From positions 1 to 64,000 of the forward strand of contig UPXS01000002.1 in assembly GCA_900538355.1 (NCBI GenBank): a DNA stretch of 64,000 bases, read 5' to 3'. The notes under the pieces are model-generated. The model did no database searches. It saw only the letters and a list, made by a program, of their open reading frames with translations, and was not told where the DNA came from. Positions 1 to 6,706 of this stretch are shown here, in pieces (the stretch's first letter is position 1; each line of letters opens with the position of its first letter). The position numbers and the translations under genes were made by a program. This DNA comes from an uncultured Veillonella sp. (GTDB lineage: Bacteria; Bacillota; Negativicutes; Veillonellales; Veillonellaceae).

Positions 1-56
1 AAACGCCGAAAGTACTTGGCTGGAGACGGCCTGGGAGGATAGGAAGCCGCTGATTG
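1..56 (+). rRNA. 5S ribosomal RNA, 3' end only
   Basis: The first 56 bases match the conserved 3' third of bacterial 5S rRNA: the loop-E/helix IV region, then the CCTGGGAGGATAGG block that leads into the 3' strand of helix I. The 5' part lies outside the window, so an rRNA operon presumably sits just to the left on the + strand. An intrinsic terminator follows within about 12 bases. The exact 3' end (about 54-58) cannot be fixed without the pairing 5' end. Confidence 0.85.
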
Positions 57-67
57 AAGCATAAAAT

Positions 68-103
68 AGAGGGTCAACCCTAAAGGGTTGGCCCTCTATT
101 TTT
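68..103 (+). terminator. Intrinsic terminator of the rRNA operon
   Basis: A 13-bp stem (68-80 with 85-97, one G-T pair) closes a TAAA loop and is followed by a T tract. It sits directly behind the 5S rRNA end, as expected for the end of an rRNA operon. Confidence 0.9.
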
Positions 104-119
104 GTGCTCTAACGAGCAC

Positions 120-430
120 ATTCTAATTCCTTCTAGAGCCGTTTCCAGCCAAGGTTGTACAAGTAATATCTATGTGTATTCAACAATACAGACGGCGTGG
201 GAAGCCTAGGGCAATAGGGCGTAAAGGAGCGCAGCGACGCATACGTCCATTGCATCAGGTTCGACGAAGCCCTTAAGGTATATATGTTAATTTAGATCAT
301 AGTTTTAACTACTGCCATGGGCGAGTGTGATAGGAAGTCGCGGCTAGTGGTAGTATCCAACTCTATCCATACGGTAACGAGGCACAACGTGCCAATGTTA
401 CCGAACCGTAAACCAGTTGAGTAGCTCCTA
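120..430. other. Structured non-coding block downstream of the rRNA operon
   Basis: No reading frame of useful length is present. The stretch is visibly richer in G and C than the AT-rich 430-960 region beside it, and it is full of inverted repeats. Examples are a hairpin around 376-408 (GGTAAC...GTTACC enclosing GGCAC...GTGCC). Bases 138-153 match the reverse complement of 15-30 in the 5S rRNA at 15 of 16 positions. It could be an RNA gene on either strand or an rRNA-flanking element; I do not recognise a family (not tmRNA, RNase P RNA or 6S by their signatures). Confidence 0.4.
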
Positions 431-904
431 ATACATGTAAATACATATAAACCTCATCCCAATTTATGTAACATATACATTATTCATTCATATCTATCTT
501 TAAATATTTATCCCTAAATAACCACTACATTATTCAATGGACATTTACTTATCTATGATCGAATATCCACCATATAGCCCTAATTTTACTCTTTTTACTG
601 TTATATCTATACATAGTGGTTTAGGTTTAACTGTTTTAATAGATCATTTAACAAGTTATTCTTTAATCAAATTTCCTAATTAATCATCTTTATGTAATTA
701 ATATTACTTTAATTTTAAATTCTAATAATCACTATCTACTACATATTCTATTCATGCATAGGTTTATCTGGAATTCACATATAAGCCTATAAATATAGAT
801 AAATACTGGGTTTATACCTGTATTAGCATTGTCTAAATATGTACCAAAATTTACTCGTTTCATTTATATCTCATATAACTTTCACTATGTTTTCACATAT
901 AATC
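431..904. other. AT-rich intergenic stretch, nothing recognised
   Basis: About 470 bases of very AT-rich sequence with no plausible reading frame on either strand, no tRNA and no strong hairpin. A TATAAT hexamer at 898-903 near the right end could serve the candidate RNA described next. Confidence 0.6.
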
Positions 905-1172
905 TTTATACTAGCAATAGTTGATTGAGATCAACTAAGGAAATGGAGGTCTACTGCAAATAACTTTTACCTGTCCCTTTTACAAATAATACAAACAACA
1001 CAACACAAAACAATACAACACATAAAACAACACTTAAATACACAACAATACTCTCCCTGTGTATAAACAAAACAATACATATACAAAACTCTCTAATTAT
1101 ATATACCATCTCCCGTATATATAAAGGTAAAAGTTAGGTAGACATAAGAGCCCTTGAGAAAGGGCTCTTTTT
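905..1172 (+). ncRNA. Candidate small RNA with G-free CA-rich loop
   Basis: A TATAAT hexamer at 898-903 would start a transcript near 910. The stretch then shows a small hairpin (GTTGAT/ATCAAC, about 917-932) and a perfect 12-bp inverted repeat (961-972 with 1125-1136). That repeat encloses about 150 bases almost devoid of G: 974-1058 and 1062-1114 contain none. A strong terminator follows at 1147-1172. There is no convincing reading frame. The whole looks like a discrete RNA of about 260 nt with a long stem-closed single-stranded loop. The RNA assignment is inference; the repeats and base bias are directly visible. Confidence 0.4.
1147..1172 (+). terminator. Intrinsic terminator
   Basis: A 9-bp stem, AGAGCCCTT with AAGGGCTCT around a GAGA loop, is followed by a T run. 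It ends whatever is transcribed from the 430-1140 region before the tRNA-Trp promoter. Confidence 0.85.
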
Positions 1173-1218
1173 CCTTTTAAATTCACTATTATTTCATTAT
1201 TTTAAAGGGCTTTGTTTC

Positions 1219-1247
1219 TTGACATGGGACCTAATTTTTGTTAAACT
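1219..1247 (+). promoter_or_regulatory. Promoter for tRNA-Trp
   Basis: TTGACA at 1219-1224 is separated by 17 bases from TAAACT at 1242-1247. The tRNA begins about 32 bases downstream. Confidence 0.7.
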
Positions 1248-1278
1248 AATCAAGTATCAAGCACAGCTTGATGAACAT

Positions 1279-1354
1279 AGGGGTATAGCTCAATTGGTAG
1301 AGTAGCGGTCTCCAAAACCGTTGGTTGTGGGTTCAAGTCCTACTGCCCCTGCCA
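1279..1354 (+). tRNA. tRNA-Trp (anticodon CCA)
   Basis: It folds as a full cloverleaf. The acceptor stem AGGGGTA pairs with TGCCCCT, the anticodon loop CTCCAAA carries CCA, the T loop is GTTCAAGTC and CCA is encoded at the 3' end. A UUCG-capped hairpin without a clear T tract follows at 1364-1381. Confidence 0.95.
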
Positions 1355-1418
1355 AATTTGGATTGCGGTCTTCGGACCGCATGTCCATAAAATTACTCAA
1401 AAAATATTAAAAAAATGC

Positions 1419-1447
1419 TTGCATAGATCTAAGCGTTATGTTAATAT
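1419..1447 (+). promoter_or_regulatory. Promoter for tRNA-Arg(ACG)
   Basis: TTGCAT at 1419-1424 lies 17 bases before TAATAT at 1442-1447, about 20 bases upstream of the tRNA. Confidence 0.7.
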
Positions 1448-1466
1448 AAGTGAGTACCTAGTACAT

Positions 1467-1543
1467 GACTCAGTAGCTCAGCTGGATAGAGCGTTTGACT
1501 ACGAATCAAAAGGCCAGGGGTTCGAATCCCTTCTGGGTCACCA
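1467..1543 (+). tRNA. tRNA-Arg (anticodon ACG)
   Basis: It is a complete cloverleaf with acceptor stem GACTCAG/CTGGGTC, anticodon stem TTTGA/TCAAA around CTACGAA, T loop TTCGAAT and an encoded CCA. ACG is the inosine-modified Arg anticodon that reads CGU, CGC and CGA. Confidence 0.95.
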
Positions 1544-1547
1544 AATG

Positions 1548-1580
1548 AAAGCATCACAGCAATGTGGTGCTTTTTTATTT
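1548..1580 (+). terminator. Terminator after tRNA-Arg
   Basis: GCATCAC pairs with GTGGTGC (one T-G pair) and is followed by six T residues. Confidence 0.8.
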
Positions 1581-1602
1581 TTGTAAAACCATTTATCTAT
1601 TA

Positions 1603-1636
1603 AAAAGACTCTACACATAATTGTGTAGAGTCTTTT
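1603..1636. terminator. Bidirectional terminator
   Basis: A perfect stem (AAAAGACTCTACACA with its complement, loop TAAT) is flanked by A residues on the left and T residues on the right. It can end both the + strand tRNA and the minus-strand gene at 1685-2128. Confidence 0.8.
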
Positions 1637-1684
1637 AGTTTTAGCACTTTAAATCTAATTAGATTGTGGCTTAAGTGTTTTACC

Positions 1685-2128
1685 TTATTTTAGCTGTCCT
1701 GCAGCTACAGCAAGATCTCTCCAGTAGATAGCTTGCATATAACCATACGTATCTGGTTTTAAGGTAATTAATTTAGCTTTAGGTCGTTTTTCCTCACGTA
1801 ATACTCTGCCTGTACGGGCATCGATGATATTACGTTGTTCTTGAACCCATTGAATCGTATCGGCATCTTGATCAAAGTAATAATGGTTTATATACTCTGT
1901 CATATAATATTGGGCACCTTGATGACTATATGTACGGGCTACAATTTCAAATTTATTACCTTCTCCTGCGATGACCTTAACGCGTTGTTCTGCGTAATAA
2001 TTTTGGCCATTCATACGATATAAGTAGGCATAACCTCTGGCATTCTCTAAATCAGCAATATTAACTGCTTGAGAGGGGAGGATACCTAAGATTGTGAAAG
2101 CCGCTGCAATTAATAAACTACGCTTCAT
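1685..2128 (-). CDS. Small exported protein of unknown function
   Basis: 147 residues. An N-terminal signal peptide (Lys-Arg, hydrophobic core, SQA cleavage site near residue 21) predicts export to the periplasm. The mature part is rich in Tyr, Gln and charged residues, with no cysteine and no second membrane segment, and I recognise no domain. AAGGAG lies six bases before the ATG. It follows the HTH protein at 2141-2416 by 12 bases on the same strand, so the two are probably one transcript from the promoter at 2446-2474. Its function cannot be stated from sequence alone. Confidence 0.75.
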   Translation of the reverse strand: MKRSLLIAAAFTILGILPSQAVNIADLENARGYAYLYRMNGQNYYAEQRVKVIAGEGNKFEIVARTYSHQGAQYYMTEYINHYYFDQDADTIQWVQEQRNIIDARTGRVLREEKRPKAKLITLKPDTYGYMQAIYWRDLAVAAGQLK

Positions 2129-2140
2129 GTATTCTCCTTA

Positions 2141-2416
2141 TTACTTCGCATGTGGTTGATCGGATTCAGCAACCACATGTACAACTAATTCTTGATCAGA
2201 AGGAATCTGAGCCATGACTACAGGCATTGGTACATTCATAGCTGCTGCAATACCTTTGATCTGGCGCATTGCAACAGGCACTACAGTACCATCTTCTTGT
2301 ACATTTTTTTCTAATGTTTCAACTTCAGTAACTGTTAAGTTTGCTTTGCTTGCGAAGTCTTCGATAGATACACCATTAGCTTCGCGATATTCTTTAATGA
2401 AATCTCCGATATACAT
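2141..2416 (-). CDS. XRE-type helix-turn-helix protein
   Basis: 91 residues. Residues 4-65 read as a Cro/CI-type helix-turn-helix fold: a helix starting IGDFIKEYREANG, then SIEDFASKANLTVTEVETLEKN typical of the turn and recognition helix. The C-terminal part is short, hydrophobic then acidic. The start is supported by AGGAGG before the ATG. It is likely a small DNA-binding protein, possibly controlling its own two-gene operon with the exported protein downstream. The target is unknown. It diverges from the cobalamin riboswitch transcript on the other strand. Confidence 0.75.
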   Translation of the reverse strand: MYIGDFIKEYREANGVSIEDFASKANLTVTEVETLEKNVQEDGTVVPVAMRQIKGIAAAMNVPMPVVMAQIPSDQELVVHVVAESDQPHAK

Positions 2417-2445
2417 AGATTCCTCCTATTTTTAGATACCTTTAT

Positions 2446-2474
2446 ATTGTAATTAAAAATATCATATATGGCAA
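2446..2474 (-). promoter_or_regulatory. Promoter for the 2416-1685 minus-strand operon
   Basis: Read on the minus strand, TTGCCA (2474-2469) is 17 bases from TACAAT (2451-2446), about 30 bases upstream of the HTH gene start. Confidence 0.6.
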
Positions 2475-2515
2475 TAGATGAATAAAAGATGAATTAATAA
2501 AATTACAAAAATAAA

Positions 2516-2544
2516 TTGACTTAATACGATAGTGGTGTTAATAT
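2516..2544 (+). promoter_or_regulatory. Promoter for the cobalamin riboswitch transcript
   Basis: TTGACT at 2516-2521 is separated by 17 bases from TAATAT at 2539-2544. Transcription would start near 2551, just ahead of the riboswitch. Confidence 0.75.
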
Positions 2545-2554
2545 TAACTCATAG

Positions 2555-2725
2555 AAAACATCATATTTGGGAATAGGTGCTGAAAAGCATAATAGAGAAG
2601 CTGGTTAAATGCCAGCACGGTCCCGCCACTGTATGGTCGAGCGAGTCTAAATTAAGTCACTGGGAAACTGGGAAGGCTAGATGAGCGATGACGCCGAGTC
2701 AGGAGAACTGCCTATTCAACATTCA
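2555..2725 (+). promoter_or_regulatory. Cobalamin (B12) riboswitch
   Basis: The conserved blocks of the adenosylcobalamin aptamer appear in order: GGGAATAGGTG near 2569-2579, the B12-box core ACGGTCCCGCCACTGTA near 2617-2633, and ACGCCGAGTCAGGAGAACTGCC near 2691-2712. Such elements normally control B12 synthesis or cobalt/B12 transport genes. Here no reading frame follows on the + strand: a terminator is met at 2767-2797, then a second at 2973-3028, then a tRNA. The nearby minus-strand genes diverge and cannot be under its control. Confidence 0.92.
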
Positions 2726-2766
2726 CCATTTGACCTACGAGAGATAGGGAGGAGAAGTTAGTAGCT

Positions 2767-2797
2767 CCTTTTTACGTACCCGTAAAAAGGATTTTTT
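2767..2797 (+). terminator. Terminator, probable riboswitch expression platform
   Basis: A perfect 10-bp stem (2767-2776 with 2781-2790, loop TACC) is followed by six T residues, about 45 bases after the aptamer. A GGAG block at about 2750 could pair with the GCTCC at 2764-2768 and compete with this stem, which suggests ligand-controlled termination. Confidence 0.8.
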
Positions 2798-2972
2798 AGT
2801 TCTATACGATTTTATCAAAGATGATTTAAATTGTATTCGAAAGACCTTAATGTCGATGGCATGGTCATGGTGAATAATACCTTCTTGGTATTACCAGCAT
2901 GACATGTGTTATGACTGTTAATATATTTTATGGTAAATGTAGGGCATGCATTTATTCATCATCATCCTAAAA
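2798..2972 (+). other. Read-through region behind the riboswitch, no clear gene
   Basis: This is the region where a riboswitch-controlled gene would be expected. The best frame is only 23 codons (2899-2970) and lacks a ribosome binding site. It could be the decayed remnant of a cobalt/B12 gene or the body of a short regulated RNA. I see no domain remnant that decides between these. Confidence 0.4.
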
Positions 2973-3028
2973 AAGAGGCTGACCCAGGATTCTAGTAGTT
3001 CGGATTCTGGGTCAGTCTCTTTTTATTT
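2973..3028. terminator. Strong hairpin terminator
   Basis: AGAGGCTGACCCAG pairs with CTGGGTCAGTCTCT and is followed by T residues. A-rich sequence on the left makes it potentially bidirectional. It closes the riboswitch read-through region. Confidence 0.8.
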
Positions 3029-3069
3029 TTAGGGGATACATGAAATTTAAGTTAATTCTAAAAAAATGA

Positions 3070-3098
3070 TTGACGATGAATTCTATACATGATATTAT
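3070..3098 (+). promoter_or_regulatory. Promoter for tRNA-Leu
   Basis: TTGACG at 3070-3075, a 17-base spacer, and TATTAT at 3093-3098. The tRNA starts about 15 bases downstream. Confidence 0.75.
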
Positions 3099-3113
3099 TA
3101 TTTCAGTTGAGAC

Positions 3114-3198
3114 GCGGGAGTGGCGGAATTGGCAGACGCACCAGACTTAGGATCTGGCGCCTTACGGCGTGGGGGTTCAAGTCCCTTCTCCCGCACCA
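3114..3198 (+). tRNA. tRNA-Leu (anticodon TAG)
   Basis: It is a class II tRNA with a long variable arm. Acceptor stem GCGGGAG/CTCCCGC, anticodon stem CCAGA/TCTGG around CTTAGGA, T loop GTTCAAGTC and an encoded CCA are all visible. A terminator hairpin (GCACC/GGTGC plus T run) follows at 3207-3232. Confidence 0.95.
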
Positions 3199-3206
3199 AC
3201 TTTATT

Positions 3207-3232
3207 GCACCTTTAGAGGTGCTATTTTTTTT
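3207..3232 (+). terminator. Terminator after tRNA-Leu
   Basis: GCACCT/AGGTGC stem with a short loop followed by a T-rich tract. Confidence 0.8.
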
Positions 3233-3409
3233 GCCTAAAATTAGGTTTATTAATGGGCATACATAAGACTAGGCGCTTTTAATTAGGTACAAACAAGCGT
3301 GATTAGTAAGGTATAACATAGATAGAAAATTAACTATGCCGTTATGTGTTATAATAGATTATTAGAACTATTTAATTAATATAATCATAGTAATACTATA
3401 TGGTGCAGT

Positions 3410-6400
3410 ATGGATAATACATTAACACAGCTGCTTTCACAGAACCCATCCTTTGTGGATGGGCTAAACGCATTTCAGCGGAAAGGAAAGTCAGTCATAT
3501 ATGGTCTTAGTGGATCTCAAAAGAGTTTCCTCTTAAACCAAGCTTTTTCTACGGGCCTTACAAAGCCTGTAGTTATCGTAGTCCATGATAAGGACCATAA
3601 AGAGATGTGGGAACGGGATTTAGCCTTTTTCTGGCCTAATATTCCAGTCCTATCATTTCCTATAACAGATCATGTGGACTTTACAACGATTGCTCGTAGC
3701 CTTGAGGACCAAGGGGCTCAAATGCGTGCCTTAGCATTGCTTGCATGGCAAGAACCTGCCGTAGTCATAGCGAATGCTGAAGAGGTTACACAGTATGTGG
3801 TATCTCCACAATATTTAAAAGGACAGTCGTTACATTTCTCTTTAAATGATACGATTGAACGCGATACAGCTCTTGAACAGCTCGTTACAATTGGATATGA
3901 ACGTGTAGACCAGGTGGAACAACGTGGTCATTTTGCCGTGCGCGGGGATATTTTAGACATATATCCTGTTAATAGTGAACATCCCATACGTATTGAGTTC
4001 TTTGGTGATGAAATTGATACCTTGCGATTCTTCTCTGTAGAAAACCAACGTTCTATTGAACAAATCGATTCTTATACGGTAACACCTTTCTTCCTTGGTA
4101 AAAGTGATGCAGATTGTACCTTATTATCCTATGTGAAAGATGGCACTCTTATTTACGATGAGCCAGGTCGCATTCAGGAAGCATTAAAAAAATTCCTTAA
4201 GGAAGACCCAGCACATCGTAAAAATCATTGTGATTGGAGTGAATTGCAACGTACTGTAGAAGCCACAAATCAAGTAGCTTTCACATTTATGCAACAACGC
4301 TCTATCGGTTTAGCCGGATTTACCCCTATTGGTATTCAAGGCAAGACGATGACGAGCTTTGAACGTCAAATTCCTCTATTAACAGATGAGATTAAGCAAT
4401 GGCATCGTTTAAATCATCAAGTTGTATTGGTACTAAATAACCAACAACGAAGAGAAGGTATTGAACGGGCCCTTGAAGGGGAAGGTATTGCCTTTGTTCA
4501 TAGTGCGGAGTGGATTGCAAAGCCTAATACGGTTGTTATCTTACAAGGCTTATTGACCGATGGATTTGAATTGCCAAATAGCCATTTAGTAGTTGTTGTT
4601 GAAGGTAATATTTACGGACAGCAAAAGCGTAAGCTGCGCAATAAACCTAAAAAAGGCCAAGAAATCAATTATTTCACTGATTTAACACCTGGTGACTATG
4701 TTGTACATAGTATGCACGGTATTGGTAAGTATATTGGCCTTAAAACAATCGAAACAGAAGGGATTCATCGGGATTATATTGAAATTGACTATGCAGGATC
4801 AGATAAATTATTCTTATCTGCCAACAACTTAGATCAATTACAAAAGTATATTGGTAATGAAGGTGATGTGCCGCGCATCAATAAAATGGGTGGCCGTGAC
4901 TGGGCTAAGGTTGTTACAAAGGCAAAGAAATCTATTGATGATTTAGCAGATAAGTTAGTTGACCTCTATGCACAGCGTGAAATAACGCAAGGCTTTGCAT
5001 TTTTGCCTGACCAACCATGGCAGCAGGAATTTGAAGATGCATTCCCTTATGAGGAAACGGAAGACCAAATACAAGCTACAGCAGAAATTAAGGAATCCAT
5101 GGAAAAACCAGTTCCTATGGACCGTTTGCTTGCTGGCGATGTAGGCTTTGGTAAAACAGAAGTGGCCATGCGAGCCATCTTTAAGGCTGTTATGAGCGGC
5201 AAACAAGTAGCGGTACTTGTTCCAACCACCGTTTTAGCACAGCAACATTTCCAAACCTTCTGGAACCGTTTTGCTCCATTTGGTGTCAAGGTAGATGTAC
5301 TCAATCGCTTCCGCAGTACAGCGGAGAAAAAACAAGTTCTAAAAGGCGTTGAAGATGGATCCATTGATGTTCTTATCGGCACACATTCGTTGCTCAACAA
5401 AAAGGTTGTCTTCAAAGATTTAGGTATGCTCGTTGTGGATGAAGAGCAACGTTTCGGGGTAGCTCAAAAGGAAAAATGGAAAGAGTGGGCCAACAATATT
5501 GATGTACTCACCTTGAGTGCGACCCCAATTCCTCGGACATTACATATGTCCCTCGTTGGTGTTCGTGAGATGTCCGTTATCAATACGCCACCAGAAGAAC
5601 GTTTACCTGTTCAAACCTATGTAGTGGAATATGATATGAACCTCGTAGCCGATGCGATTAAGCGCGAATTGGCGCGTGGTGGTCAGGTTTATTTTGTATA
5701 TAACCGCGTAGCATCCATTAATCACATGGGTGAGTTATTAGAAGAGGCCTTGCCTGGGTTACGTTACGCTATTGCTCATGGTCAAATGACAGGTCGTCAA
5801 ATTGAGGAAATCATGACTGATTTCTATGAAGGCCATTATGATGTATTATTGTCTACTAGTATCATCGAAACTGGTCTAGATATACCAAATGCGAATACAA
5901 TCATTATTTATGATGCGGACCGCTTAGGCTTATCTCAGCTATATCAAATGCGTGGCCGCGTAGGTCGTTCTCGTAGACGGGCGTATGCATACTTTATGTA
6001 TCGACCTGATAAAATGCTTTCAGAGGCTGCCGAAAAGCGCTTAAAAGCTATTGAAGAGTTCACAGAACTCGGTGCTGGTTTTAAATTGGCTATGCGCGAT
6101 TTAGAAATTCGCGGTGCTGGTAACCTCTTAGGTTCACAGCAACATGGCAATATCGCATCCGTCGGCTTTGGTATGTACGTGAGTATGTTAGAAGAAGCTA
6201 TTGCGAAGGCTCAAAATAAAGAGGTTGAACGGGAAGTATCCATTGACCCAGCAATCGATTTAGAGGTAGATGCCTTTATTGATGATGCATATATCAAGGA
6301 TAGTGCTCGTAAGATTTCTGTATATCAACGGTTGTTACATATTAAATCTAAAGAACAACTTGATGACATGACGGATGAACTCATCGATCGCTTCGGTACT

Positions 6401-6706
6401 CCGACAGATCCGGTAGACCGTTTGTTGCGCATTGCTCAAATTAAAGAACAAGCGCGTTTACTAGGCATTAAAAGTATCGTCCGTAGAGATCAACAGCTTA
6501 CCATTCATTGGCATGACGATTCCAAGATGGCCGACTGGGATATGGGGGCTGTACGGGAAGATCTCTGGAAGAAGATGAAATTTGCAGATACTAAGCCGGC
6601 TACATTATATGTGAGCCTCAATGGTATGAAAGGTTCTATTTTGACCATTACGGAAGCGGTGATGAAGGCTTTGAGCCAAAAATCATCGTCTAAGGAGGGC
6701 CTATGA
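3410..6706 (+). CDS. mfd: Transcription-repair coupling factor Mfd
   Basis: 1098 residues, close to the family's usual 1150. Mfd recognises RNA polymerase stalled at DNA damage, pushes it off with its translocase and recruits UvrA. The N-terminal 300 residues are the degenerate UvrB-like part. The RNA-polymerase-interacting CarD-like domain begins near residue 424 (GDYVVHSMHGIGKY). The helicase core carries Walker A GDVGFGKTE (about 576), the DEEQ box (about 677) and motif VI QMRGRVGRS (about 847). The C-terminal domain binds UvrA in known homologues. An extended -10 (TG-T-TATAAT, 3347-3355) precedes it. An ATG ten bases upstream meets a stop at once, so 3410 is the start. It overlaps the next gene by four bases. 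Confidence 0.97.
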   Translation: MDNTLTQLLSQNPSFVDGLNAFQRKGKSVIYGLSGSQKSFLLNQAFSTGLTKPVVIVVHDKDHKEMWERDLAFFWPNIPVLSFPITDHVDFTTIARSLEDQGAQMRALALLAWQEPAVVIANAEEVTQYVVSPQYLKGQSLHFSLNDTIERDTALEQLVTIGYERVDQVEQRGHFAVRGDILDIYPVNSEHPIRIEFFGDEIDTLRFFSVENQRSIEQIDSYTVTPFFLGKSDADCTLLSYVKDGTLIYDEPGRIQEALKKFLKEDPAHRKNHCDWSELQRTVEATNQVAFTFMQQRSIGLAGFTPIGIQGKTMTSFERQIPLLTDEIKQWHRLNHQVVLVLNNQQRREGIERALEGEGIAFVHSAEWIAKPNTVVILQGLLTDGFELPNSHLVVVVEGNIYGQQKRKLRNKPKKGQEINYFTDLTPGDYVVHSMHGIGKYIGLKTIETEGIHRDYIEIDYAGSDKLFLSANNLDQLQKYIGNEGDVPRINKMGGRDWAKVVTKAKKSIDDLADKLVDLYAQREITQGFAFLPDQPWQQEFEDAFPYEETEDQIQATAEIKESMEKPVPMDRLLAGDVGFGKTEVAMRAIFKAVMSGKQVAVLVPTTVLAQQHFQTFWNRFAPFGVKVDVLNRFRSTAEKKQVLKGVEDGSIDVLIGTHSLLNKKVVFKDLGMLVVDEEQRFGVAQKEKWKEWANNIDVLTLSATPIPRTLHMSLVGVREMSVINTPPEERLPVQTYVVEYDMNLVADAIKRELARGGQVYFVYNRVASINHMGELLEEALPGLRYAIAHGQMTGRQIEEIMTDFYEGHYDVLLSTSIIETGLDIPNANTIIIYDADRLGLSQLYQMRGRVGRSRRRAYAYFMYRPDKMLSEAAEKRLKAIEEFTELGAGFKLAMRDLEIRGAGNLLGSQQHGNIASVGFGMYVSMLEEAIAKAQNKEVEREVSIDPAIDLEVDAFIDDAYIKDSARKISVYQRLLHIKSKEQLDDMTDELIDRFGTPTDPVDRLLRIAQIKEQARLLGIKSIVRRDQQLTIHWHDDSKMADWDMGAVREDLWKKMKFADTKPATLYVSLNGMKGSILTITEAVMKALSQKSSSKEGL

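Noticed and set aside
120..430. tmRNA, RNase P RNA or 6S RNA
   Set aside because: The signature segments of these RNAs are not found on either strand, although the block is clearly structured.
2899..2970. 23-codon reading frame after the cobalamin riboswitch
   Set aside because: No ribosome binding site, no family resemblance; too short to accept as the regulated gene without evidence of translation.
4955..6150. Several open frames on the minus strand inside mfd
   Set aside because: They lie wholly inside a clear mfd coding frame, lack ribosome binding sites and show no recognisable domain; they are shadows of biased codon use.
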